Positions 6,504 to 13,509 of a stretch of DNA of 17,664 bases are shown one piece after another. The DNA lies in assembly GCA_017502965.1 (NCBI GenBank), contig JAFVTZ010000097.1, positions 1 to 17,664 of the forward strand. The letters run 5' to 3'. A program made the translations under genes and the position numbers. The notes under the pieces were generated by a model. It searched no databases. It had not been told where the DNA came from and was given only the letters and a program-made list of their open reading frames with translations. Within the stretch, counting starts at the first letter, position 1, and every line of letters starts with the position of its first letter. The DNA comes from Clostridia bacterium (GTDB lineage: Bacteria > Bacillota > Clostridia > Oscillospirales > Acutalibacteraceae).

Positions 6504-6583
6504 ATTGTACCTATTTCGTACAATATACATTTGTACCAAAACCGTACAATAATTATTGAACAAAATGTGCTAAAATGGTACAA
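6504..6583 (+). promoter_or_regulatory. three operator-like sites TTGTAC-N7-GTACAA and promoter of the XRE gene
   Basis: Site 1: ATTGTAC (6504-6510), 7 nt, GTACAAT (6518-6524). Site 2: TTGTAC (6531-6536), 7 nt, GTACAA (6544-6549). Site 3 is degenerate: ATGTGC (6565-6570), 7 nt, GTACAA (6578-6583). All have the same arm length and spacing. An extended -10, TGC-TAAAAT (6568-6576), lies inside site 3 and would start transcription near 6582; no good -35 is visible. Autorepression by the XRE protein is the natural inference. Confidence 0.7.
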
Positions 6584-6602
6584 AAGGAAGTGTGGTATAA
6601 TT

Positions 6603-6815
6603 ATGTATGGACAAAGATTGAGAATTGCCAGAAAAAATTGCAAATTAACACTTGAGCAGGTTGCAGACCATCTAAATACCACACATGCAACTATTTCGAG
6701 ATATGAAAATGAGGTAAACAAGATTGACCCTTACACATTGACAGAACTTTGCAAACTTTATAAAGTTTCAGCGGATTATATATTAGGTCTTCCTTATGAT
6801 TTAGAACATCCTTAA
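6603..6815 (+). CDS. small XRE-family helix-turn-helix regulator
   Basis: A 70-aa protein that is essentially one HTH_3 (Cro/C1-type) DNA-binding domain. Residues ~5-60 carry the pattern RLRIARKNCKLTLEQVADHL, then TTHATISRYENE as the recognition helix, and LCKLYKVSADYILGL as the closing helix. There is no effector or dimerisation domain beyond the core. The start is ATG 6603; AAGGAAG lies 12 nt upstream, rather far. An in-frame ATG at 6531 is rejected because it lies inside an operator site. Three matching palindromes lie directly upstream. The gene stands alone between two strong terminators, so if it controls other genes they are outside this unit. Single-domain regulators like this occur in prophages, toxin-antitoxin loci and as free repressors; no partner gene is seen here. 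Confidence 0.9.
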   Translation: MYGQRLRIARKNCKLTLEQVADHLNTTHATISRYENEVNKIDPYTLTELCKLYKVSADYILGLPYDLEHP

Positions 6816-6830
6816 ATTGAATATGTATAT

Positions 6831-6867
6831 AACAAACGGGCGGATATTATCCGCCCGTTTGTTTTTT
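6831..6867 (+). terminator. intrinsic terminator of the XRE gene
   Basis: A 15-bp perfect stem, GC-rich in its upper half (arms 6831-6845 and 6849-6863, loop ATT), is followed by TTTT, 15 nt after the stop codon at 6815. The weaker U-run on the opposite strand makes it mainly a rightward terminator, though it may also stop leftward transcripts of the FAD gene. Confidence 0.88.
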
Positions 6868-6885
6868 GTGTATCGATATATAAAT

Positions 6886-6950
6886 GTAGGGCGGTCAGCC
6901 TTTTGACCGCCGTTTGAGGTTTGCATCAGGCAGAGAGCTGACTGGCCTAC
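6886..6950. repeat. short GTAGGG-type palindromic repeat at the 3' end of the FAD gene
   Basis: The ends GTAGGGCGGTCAGCC (6886-6900) and, read on the other strand, GTAGGCCAGTCAGCT (6950-6936) match at 12 of 15 positions. An internal hairpin GGCGGTCA/TGACCGCC has arms 6890-6897 and 6904-6911. The right end overlaps the TAG stop codon of the FAD gene. The GTAGGG start is shared with the palindrome at 8365-8399. No coding potential. Confidence 0.6.
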
Positions 6951-8329
6951 TAATTTAAAATACAGTCTGCTACATAGATACCCATAGCACCTGACTGTGA
7001 AAGTCCTCTGCAGATACCGCTGCCGTCGCCAATAATATAAACCCCGTCAACAAGTTCGAATTTATCGTTCATAAATTCGGGACGGATGGAGTAGTATTTA
7101 CTCTCACATCCGTAAAGTAAAGTATCATCGTTAGCGGTACCGGGGGCAACTTTATCAAGCGCATAAATGGTTTCGATTATGTTAGTAAGTATACGGTGGG
7201 GGAGCACAAGTGAAATATCACCTGCGGTGGCTTTAAGGGTAGGCTCAACTGTGTTCTGTCCAAGTCTGTGCTCGTTTGTACGCCTGCCTCTTACAAGGTC
7301 GCCGAATCGCTGAACAATAACATTGCCGTTTCCTATCATATTTGCAAGTCGGGAAATGCTTTCGGCATATTCTGTAGGCTGATTGAAAGGCTCGGTAAAG
7401 CGGATGCTTGAAAGAATTGCAAAGTTGCAGTTTTCGGTGCGCTTTTCGTCTTCGGCATAAGAGTGACCGTTTGCAGTTATAATGCCGTGGTTATTCTCTG
7501 CCGATACAAGGCCGCCTTTGTTAAAGCAGAACATTCTGCATCTGTCTTCAAAAGTTTTGGTTTTGTAAAGGATTTTGGGCTCATAAATCTTATCGGAAAA
7601 TTCTTTCCAGATAATATCTTTCATCTCAACACGCACACCGATATCGATGTGGTTTGAGTGCATTTTGACTCCGAAAGAACGGCAGAAATCTGCAACAAAG
7701 TTAGCTCCACCTCTGCCTGTGGCGATTATGATTTTTTCGGCATATATCTTTTCGCCGTTTGTGTAGTTGAGTATATAGCCGCTATCATGCTTTTCTACAG
7801 ACTGACAGTCATAAAAAGCAAGCAAATCAACACCCTGCTCAGATATAGCCCTGATAAGGTTTTGCATTGTTACATAGTTCTTATCAGTTCCGAGATGTTT
7901 TACGTTCATATCAAGCAGGCGGAGATTGTTCTGAATACATTTGAGTTTCAACTCGTCATTCGATTTATAGACCTGAGGTACACCCGAAGTACAGTATTTA
8001 ACGAGTATTTTATCAACCTCGTCAATATATTTATTGGCTTTGGCATCACCGAGTTCTTCGCCCAAAGTGCCGCCGTAAGCCGTACCAAGGTTAAATTTAC
8101 CGTCGGAAAATGCTCCTGCTCCTGCATATCCGCTTGTGATACTGCAGGTTTTGCAGTGAACACAGCCGTTTTCTCTGCCTGCAGGACAATGCCTTTTTTC
8201 GAGAGAGTTGCCGCGTTCGGTTATAACAATTTTTATATCAGGGGAATTTTGCTTTAAGCGGTAAGCCGCCATAAGACCGCCTATACCGCCGCCTATTATT
8301 GCAACATCATATTTTTTAATGTCTGGCAT
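6950..8329 (-). CDS. COG2509-type FAD-dependent dehydrogenase
   Basis: A 459-aa predicted flavoprotein of the uncharacterised FAD-dependent dehydrogenase group. The dinucleotide-binding motif is GGGIGG (13-18), following YDVAII. Four cysteines (C48, C56, C59, C62) lie in KRHCPAGRENGCVHCKTC and precede SGYAGAGAFSDGKFNLG, a block typical of this group. IIIATGRGG is the second FAD contact, and GDGSGICRGLSQSGAMG closes the FAD site near the C-terminus. The substrate is unknown. The start is set at ATG 8329, with AGGA 9 nt upstream. A longer in-frame ATG at 8452 is rejected because it lies upstream of a perfect promoter (8408-8436), and the extra codons would read through a palindromic repeat and overlap the preceding gene. 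It is transcribed on its own. Confidence 0.9.
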   Translation of the reverse strand: MPDIKKYDVAIIGGGIGGLMAAYRLKQNSPDIKIVITERGNSLEKRHCPAGRENGCVHCKTCSITSGYAGAGAFSDGKFNLGTAYGGTLGEELGDAKANKYIDEVDKILVKYCTSGVPQVYKSNDELKLKCIQNNLRLLDMNVKHLGTDKNYVTMQNLIRAISEQGVDLLAFYDCQSVEKHDSGYILNYTNGEKIYAEKIIIATGRGGANFVADFCRSFGVKMHSNHIDIGVRVEMKDIIWKEFSDKIYEPKILYKTKTFEDRCRMFCFNKGGLVSAENNHGIITANGHSYAEDEKRTENCNFAILSSIRFTEPFNQPTEYAESISRLANMIGNGNVIVQRFGDLVRGRRTNEHRLGQNTVEPTLKATAGDISLVLPHRILTNIIETIYALDKVAPGTANDDTLLYGCESKYYSIRPEFMNDKFELVDGVYIIGDGSGICRGLSQSGAMGIYVADCILN

Positions 8330-8364
8330 ATAAATCATTCCTAAAATAAATTTGCGCATAAAAT

Positions 8365-8399
8365 GGGCTGCATTTTCAATTGAAAATGCAGCCCCTACT
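8365..8399. repeat. 30-bp perfect palindrome preceded by GTAGGGG in the FAD gene leader
   Basis: Arms GGGCTGCATTTTCAA (8365-8379) and TTGAAAATGCAGCCC (8380-8394) are exact reverse complements with no spacer. Read leftwards the unit begins AGTAGGGG, like the repeat at 6886. There is no U-run on either side, so it is not a terminator. It falls at the very 5' end of the FAD gene transcript, where it would fold into a strong hairpin. The central TTTCAATTGAAA also occurs alone at 3962-3973. Confidence 0.8.
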
Positions 8400-8407
8400 G
8401 CTTTCAT

Positions 8408-8436
8408 ATTATAGTTGAAAAACTTCTTTTTGTCAA
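8408..8436 (-). promoter_or_regulatory. perfect-consensus sigma-A promoter of the FAD gene
   Basis: Reading leftwards, TTGACA (8436-8431), a spacer of exactly 17 nt (8430-8414) and TATAAT (8413-8408). It begins 2 nt after the stop codon of the DUF4340 gene. The start would be near 8401, giving a leader of about 72 nt that opens with the palindrome at 8394-8365. Confidence 0.9.
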
Positions 8437-8438
8437 CC

Positions 8439-10037
8439 TTAAATTTCTTCACCGTTTAACAGTTTAGTAAGCGCCTTATCGATTCGGTTAAGGTCAGAAG
8501 ATGTGACTCTGCCCATTGCCTTGCCGTCATAAAGGAATTCATAACGGGTTTCGCTTGATTTTATGAATTCTATTATATTGCTTTTGCCGCCCTTATCGTC
8601 CTTGAAAATAAACTCAAATTTAAAAGCGGGATTGCCCTTTAAATCTTCGGTTTTATAGTCGCAGGCGGTAAGACTTATACACATCTGATAGAAATCCTGG
8701 AAGATACCGCAAACAATAGGTTCGCCGTTATGGGTGATAACATACTTATCGTCTGCATCTTCATCCTCGTTTGCGACGATAGTGAAGTGATAAGAGCCTG
8801 TTGAATTGGTGTAAACAAAGCCTTTGAGGTCATCAATAGAATTGAGTGCTACAAAAGACCAATAAAAATCGGTTTCTTTGTAGTTTATAAAGGCAAGTGT
8901 TGATGCCGCAACGGTTTTTATAAGTTTAGAACCGTTCGTGATAGCGGCATAGTTGCCGTCAGACTGCAGTTTAAACTTGAAAGTCTGTGTTGCAGAACCT
9001 GCTTTCATAGTAACTTCAAAATCGGGTTTATCAAGACCGAATTTTGAAAGCGAAGCGGCAGAAACATCGTAGGAATATGCTCCTGTAACAGCGACACCGC
9101 TTGAGAAAATATTGAAAACATTAACAATATTATCCGAGTTTGCAAGGCGGTTTGCAGGAGAAGTTACCTTATAAACCGCATAGGTTGAGAGCAGTTCGTG
9201 GTCATTCATCTCGATAACTATCGGGTCTGCAAAATTTGTTCCCGAAACGGTTATAGAATCGAAAGATGCGAGCGAACCGTTATCATCTTTGTATTTTGAG
9301 TCATTTGCACCTAAAGTAATACCGGGCAAAGAATCGGTATTAGCAAATGAAAGCGCATCAAAATCAAGGTTTGTCTTAACAGAAGTATCTGCAAGATAGA
9401 TTTTATCGCTGTTTGAAAGTTTTACATAGCAACCGCTGTTGTCGGGTGAATCTGCACCTACAAGAACAGAGAAAGCTTCACCTTCACGGGGCACTATATC
9501 TGCCTTGACAGCAGGGTTTACAAGCCCGCATTCTTCGGCTGTTTTCTGGGTTATTTCGCGGGATGCGGTAATAGAAACTGCATCCGAGGCTGTAGAAGAA
9601 ATATTGTAATTATTTACAACATCTTTTGCATAACCGTCAAGATACCATGTAACGGTTTCTTTGGGTTCTTCGCCCTCTTTTGCTTCTTCGGTTTTAACCT
9701 CGGAATAGAGTTTGAATGTGCCCTTTGCGTTTTTAACAGTAACCGACGAAATATCATCGCTTTCCATATCTAAAACGGTTATATCTTCGAACAGTGAAGA
9801 TGAAACATTTTCCTCTTTTTCGGGAATGAGTTTTATTATAGCAACTGTTGACGAAACTAAAACAGCAACAGCCAAAAGCGATGCTACGGCAATAGGCCAG
9901 CGTTTACGCTTTTTGTTTTCTTTTGCCTTTTTTCTGTGCTCTGTAGGGTCGGAAAAAATAGTCGAAAATTCTTCCTCAGCAGAAAGTTCTGCCAAGGTGT
10001 TTTCGTTTAAATTTTCATTTTCTGGGAAGTTAGTCAT
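8439..10037 (-). CDS. DUF4340-domain membrane-anchored protein
   Basis: A 532-aa protein, last gene of the four-gene ABC operon. The N-terminal ~30 residues are acidic, followed by a basic stretch (HRKKAKENKKRKR, ~34-46) and one membrane helix (~47-70). The rest should therefore be outside the membrane, and it fits DUF4340, a domain often encoded beside GldG-like proteins. The body is rich in D, S, T and N with repeated beta-type segments (for example TVKNAKGTFKLY and WYLDGYAKDVVNNYNIS), in keeping with tandem DUF4340 units. No catalytic motif is seen. Its ATG overlaps the stop of the GldG-like gene as TAATG, showing translational coupling and suggesting fixed stoichiometry. Function in Firmicutes is unknown; an auxiliary surface component of the transporter is inferred. 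Confidence 0.85.
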   Translation of the reverse strand: MTNFPENENLNENTLAELSAEEEFSTIFSDPTEHRKKAKENKKRKRWPIAVASLLAVAVLVSSTVAIIKLIPEKEENVSSSLFEDITVLDMESDDISSVTVKNAKGTFKLYSEVKTEEAKEGEEPKETVTWYLDGYAKDVVNNYNISSTASDAVSITASREITQKTAEECGLVNPAVKADIVPREGEAFSVLVGADSPDNSGCYVKLSNSDKIYLADTSVKTNLDFDALSFANTDSLPGITLGANDSKYKDDNGSLASFDSITVSGTNFADPIVIEMNDHELLSTYAVYKVTSPANRLANSDNIVNVFNIFSSGVAVTGAYSYDVSAASLSKFGLDKPDFEVTMKAGSATQTFKFKLQSDGNYAAITNGSKLIKTVAASTLAFINYKETDFYWSFVALNSIDDLKGFVYTNSTGSYHFTIVANEDEDADDKYVITHNGEPIVCGIFQDFYQMCISLTACDYKTEDLKGNPAFKFEFIFKDDKGGKSNIIEFIKSSETRYEFLYDGKAMGRVTSSDLNRIDKALTKLLNGEEI

Positions 10038-11704
10038 TATGCGTTCCTTCTCTTAATGTAAATATAAATTCCTGCTGCAATGCAGAGGATGGGCAGTAAT
10101 CCCATAAAGATTATCTGAATTATGGTTGTCTGTGTCTGGGTAACATCAGCCGCAAAACTCTCATTTGTGATAGTTTTGGAAACGAAATAGATATCCGATT
10201 TATCTGCACCGGTAGCGCGTTCTGCCATAGAAACAGAGATGTCTTTATTCGATACAGAGGATTCCTCATTGTAGTTTGAATAAATAAAATCGGTGCTTGA
10301 AAATGCCACAACATAACTTGAAATAGCGTTATTATCGTCATCATAGTCAAGTTTCTGTGACTGAAGTACTCCTGAATATGACTGCGGTTTGTATTTATCA
10401 GCACCGCTCCAGCCTGCCTTTGTGCCTTTAGGTGCGGCAACAACATTTGGTGAAGAGGTTACAAGCGAGGTAACAGTTATTGAATTCTCGTTCTCGAAAG
10501 CGGAAACAAGGGGTACATTATTACCTGAAATAAACATCTTCATACTGCTGGTTATTTTGTCAGCACCAGAAGGGTAAAGACCTATTGTGAGCGGGTCTTC
10601 GGGAAGATGGTAGTTCTGATTTGTCTCAAACAAAACGCCCTCGTCAACAGTGATTCCCCACTCATTCAAAAACTCATAAAGATTTGTAAGGTAAGGAGAG
10701 TTAACACTTGCAAAGAACAAAAGTCCTTTGGAGAGTTTACCGTCGTTATCAAGGAATGCGGAAATAGCGTCAAGTTCGCTGCCGATAAAATCGGTTGTGG
10801 GAGCGGCAATAACTATAGTGTCAAGGTCTGAGGGGATACTTGTGATAAGAGTATCTGAAATAACCTCAATATCATAGTTGTTGTCCTTAAGAAGACCACG
10901 ATAGGTTTCGGTGATATCAGCAGAGGAATGACCTTTTATAAAGCCGATTTTCTTGATATCGCCTTTGGTTACATAGTCGATAGCGCCTGTAACAGCGGTT
11001 TCAACGCGGTTACCTGCAACTGTATACATTGTGTAACCGTAAGCGGCATAGGAACTGTCCTCAGACAAGGAGTAGATATCGGTAAATCCTACTTTTTTGT
11101 GTTTTTTAGTGCCGTCTTTCTCGCAGGAAACTATAATATCGCCGTAAGCCAGAGTTTCGTTTGCGTATTCAGATGCAATTTTTGAAAATTCGGAACTCTG
11201 AGTATCATAGAAACTGACTTTAATTTTTTTGTTGTAATCAGCGTATCTGTTGAGGAGTTTAACGGTCTGCTTGTAATAATCTGCGGCTGCGCTGTCACTT
11301 ACCTCATACTGCTGAGCATAGTATTCCATATAACTTGCATAGGTGTCTTCAGCGGCACAGACTATAATTTCAATTTCGTCTTTGATATCCTTGATGTAAT
11401 CAATATTTTCCTGACTTATGGTGCTTGCTTTATCGGTTGACATATCAAACTCTAAAACAAAGCGGTTTGTAAGCGCTCCGACAAGGATATTAAGAATAAT
11501 AGCGCCTGCAATAACGGCGGCGGTGATAGCAAGAGAATAACTTCCTCTTTTAAGGAATGCCTGATTTTTAAGGAGTTTTTCTTTCTTTTTCTTGGGTTTC
11601 TTTTCTTTTTTCTGCTTTTTTTCCACTACTGCCTCAGCAACATCAATATTTTCTTCAGCAATTTCGGGGGTGTTTTCGGGGGTTAAATTCTTATTTTCTT
11701 CCAT
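10037..11704 (-). CDS. GldG-family ABC transporter auxiliary protein
   Basis: A 555-aa protein resembling GldG (ABC_transp_aux family), the extracytoplasmic partner of a Gld-type ABC transporter. Residues 1-27 are acidic, 28-46 lysine-rich (KKQKKEKKPKKKKEK) and ~56-78 a membrane helix. A large external region follows, starting with FDMSTDKASTIS, the usual GldG entry segment (FDLT/STxxxYTLS-like). A second helix (~527-549) ends in YIKRRNA, so both termini are cytoplasmic. Blocks KKIGFIKGHSSADI, then DLDTIVIAAPTTDF and LDNDGKLSKGLLFF, fit the family. The ribosome binding site AAAGGAGG is strong. It lies 15 bp after the permease gene and overlaps the DUF4340 gene by one base. In Bacteroidetes GldG is needed for gliding; nothing else here suggests gliding. 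Confidence 0.88.
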   Translation of the reverse strand: MEENKNLTPENTPEIAEENIDVAEAVVEKKQKKEKKPKKKKEKLLKNQAFLKRGSYSLAITAAVIAGAIILNILVGALTNRFVLEFDMSTDKASTISQENIDYIKDIKDEIEIIVCAAEDTYASYMEYYAQQYEVSDSAAADYYKQTVKLLNRYADYNKKIKVSFYDTQSSEFSKIASEYANETLAYGDIIVSCEKDGTKKHKKVGFTDIYSLSEDSSYAAYGYTMYTVAGNRVETAVTGAIDYVTKGDIKKIGFIKGHSSADITETYRGLLKDNNYDIEVISDTLITSIPSDLDTIVIAAPTTDFIGSELDAISAFLDNDGKLSKGLLFFASVNSPYLTNLYEFLNEWGITVDEGVLFETNQNYHLPEDPLTIGLYPSGADKITSSMKMFISGNNVPLVSAFENENSITVTSLVTSSPNVVAAPKGTKAGWSGADKYKPQSYSGVLQSQKLDYDDDNNAISSYVVAFSSTDFIYSNYNEESSVSNKDISVSMAERATGADKSDIYFVSKTITNESFAADVTQTQTTIIQIIFMGLLPILCIAAGIYIYIKRRNA

Positions 11705-11719
11705 TTTAAATTACCTCCT

Positions 11720-12421
11720 TTAAGCCCATCTCTTTTTCTCAAGCGAGCGTACACAAAGGAAAATGAATACGCATATAATGCTCAGGAAATAGATAATATC
11801 TGCAACGGAGAATACAAGTCCTCCGAAGTTTTCGAAAACAGTTATAAAAGCAAGACGGTTTATAATATTTGCAATCCATTCAACCTTTATCATACTTGCA
11901 AAACTTGTCATATAAAGCACTAATATATTAATAATAAAACTGATGATAGCCGCAATAACGGTGCTTTCTGTGAGGGATGATATGAACATACCGATTGAGG
12001 TCAAAGCGCCTGCTAAGAGTAACATTCCGAGAAGTGCATAGAGATATCCGAGAATATTAACGCTGACTTTAGTCATAATTATAATCTCGAAAATAACTGT
12101 GGGAGCAAAACCTATAGCGAAAACTGACATAGCCGCTAAGAATTTGCCCATAACAATAGATGTAAGTCCTACAGGTGCTGTGAGCAGAGCCTGATCAACC
12201 TTCTGGCGCTTGTCCTCACTCATAAGTCTCATTGTGAGAATAGGCATTGCAAAAACAACTATGGTTGACATTGCCATAACAACCTGCTCAAGATAAGGAG
12301 AGCCGTAACCGAATGTTATGGAGAAGAAAAGTCCTAAGAAGAAATAGAATGCGGCTATAACTATAAAGCCGATAGGGGTGGAAAAATATGATTTGAATTC
12401 TCTTTTAAATATAGCAGTCAT
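11720..12421 (-). CDS. ABC-2 type permease (GldF/NosY-like)
   Basis: A 233-aa integral membrane protein with about six hydrophobic segments: ~17-37, 45-65, 95-115, 122-148, 150-175 and 205-227. The cytoplasmic segment MRLMSEDKRQKVDQALLTAPV (split here: MRLMSEDKRQ, KVDQALL, TAPV; ~64-84) is the coupling-type motif typical of ABC-2 permeases of the GldF/NosY group. Its ATG follows the TAA of the ATPase gene with no gap, and its ribosome binding site GGAGGAAAA lies in the end of that gene, so the two are tightly coupled. It should form the membrane pore, as a homodimer, with the ATPase encoded upstream. Substrate unknown. Confidence 0.9.
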   Translation of the reverse strand: MTAIFKREFKSYFSTPIGFIVIAAFYFFLGLFFSITFGYGSPYLEQVVMAMSTIVVFAMPILTMRLMSEDKRQKVDQALLTAPVGLTSIVMGKFLAAMSVFAIGFAPTVIFEIIIMTKVSVNILGYLYALLGMLLLAGALTSIGMFISSLTESTVIAAIISFIINILVLYMTSFASMIKVEWIANIINRLAFITVFENFGGLVFSVADIIYFLSIICVFIFLCVRSLEKKRWA

Positions 12422-13432
12422 TTAATTTTCCTCCTCATTTGTTTCTTCTGTAATCTGAGGTATTTCCTCAATGCCGAGCAGTTTTCTTGCCTCATTATTG
12501 TCAGCCGCTTCTGTAAGTCTTAAGAATACCTGCTCGAGAGATACCTTGTTGCTTGTGAGAGAGAGCAAGGTTCTGTTGCGGGATACAACTCTTTCAAATA
12601 CAGCCGCGCGGATATCAACTCCGTTTTCAGGCTCGATAACAAAGTCGAAAGAGCCTTCTTCCTTTTTGCCGAGACTTGTTACGGATTTAACACCCTTAAT
12701 GCTTGAAAGGGCTTCATACATTTCCTTTTCACTGCAGGCAATACGGGCAACAAGCGACTGGTCGCTCGATAATTTGTTGGAAAGATTTTCTGCAGTATCG
12801 TCAGCAATAATCTGACCTTTGTTTATGATGATAACCCGCTTACAAACCGCCTGTATTTCGGACAGAATATGTGAAGACAGAATAATAGTGTGGTTTCTGC
12901 CAAGCCTTGCTATAAGATTTCTGATTTCTATAATCTGTTTGGGGTCAAGACCAACGGTAGGCTCGTCAAGAATAAGTACATCGGGGTTGCCGATAAGAGC
13001 CTGAGCCAGACCCACTCTCTGGCGGTAACCTTTTGAAAGGTTCTTTATAAGTCTGTTCTGAACATGGTCTATTTTTACAAGTTTCAAAACCTCGTCAATA
13101 TGAGGCTTTTTAGGGAACTTAACCTTTTTGAGGTCATAAATAAAATTGAGATACTCCCTTACCTTCATATCAATGTAAAGCGGGGGGATTTCAGGCAGAT
13201 AGCCTATTCTTTTCTTTGCATCTTCGGGGTATTCTGCCACATCAAATCCGTCAATTTCAACCTTTCCCTGTGTCATCGAGAGATAACCGGTCAAAATATT
13301 CATAATTGTGGACTTACCTGCACCGTTGGGTCCGAGGAAGCCGATAACTTCACCCTTTGCAATTTCGAAATTCACATTCTCAACCGCAAGATGAGTACCG
13401 TACCGTTTGCTGAGTCCGGTAACTTTAATCAT
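12422..13432 (-). CDS. ABC transporter ATP-binding protein (CcmA/GldA-like)
   Basis: A 336-aa ATPase and first gene of the operon. Walker A is GPNGAGKST (34-42), the signature motif LSKGYRQR (132-139), Walker B VLILDEP (152-158), followed by the D-loop GLDP and a switch histidine in ILSSH. YLPEIPPLY (78-86) has glutamate in the Q-loop position, which is common in the COG1131/GldA group. Residues ~220-336 are a C-terminal extension typical of these ATPases and end in a glutamate-rich tail. The start is ATG 13432, with GGAGGA 5-6 nt upstream; an in-frame ATG at 13450 lies before that site and is rejected. The enzyme should drive the permease encoded next. No convincing promoter could be assigned in the AT-rich 13433-13509 gap. 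Confidence 0.95.
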   Translation of the reverse strand: MIKVTGLSKRYGTHLAVENVNFEIAKGEVIGFLGPNGAGKSTIMNILTGYLSMTQGKVEIDGFDVAEYPEDAKKRIGYLPEIPPLYIDMKVREYLNFIYDLKKVKFPKKPHIDEVLKLVKIDHVQNRLIKNLSKGYRQRVGLAQALIGNPDVLILDEPTVGLDPKQIIEIRNLIARLGRNHTIILSSHILSEIQAVCKRVIIINKGQIIADDTAENLSNKLSSDQSLVARIACSEKEMYEALSSIKGVKSVTSLGKKEEGSFDFVIEPENGVDIRAAVFERVVSRNRTLLSLTSNKVSLEQVFLRLTEAADNNEARKLLGIEEIPQITEETNEEEN

Positions 13433-13509
13433 TTTTATTCCTCCATACAAAATAAATCATTTTAAATAATATCAAAAAAATATCATTAAATAATAAACAA
13501 ATTGTTAAT

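Noticed and set aside
6596..6601. TATAAT as the -10 box of the XRE gene
   Set aside because: It would start transcription after the ATG at 6603, and no -35 lies 17 nt upstream. The extended -10 at 6568-6576 fits better.
7658..8257. Open frame of 199 codons on the plus strand
   Set aside because: It lies opposite the FAD dehydrogenase gene; no ribosome binding site or family features.
8365..8394. 30-bp palindrome as an intrinsic terminator of the ABC operon
   Set aside because: No U-run follows on either strand and it lies downstream of a perfect promoter, inside the next transcript.
8330..8452. Extended N-terminus of 41 residues for the FAD protein
   Set aside because: It would cover the perfect promoter and the palindrome and overlap the DUF4340 gene. 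The FAD motif is properly placed when starting at 8329.
13433..13509. Promoter for the ABC operon in the AT-rich gap
   Set aside because: Many TATTAT/TTGATA-like hexamers occur, but none pair with a 16-18 nt spacer well enough to call.
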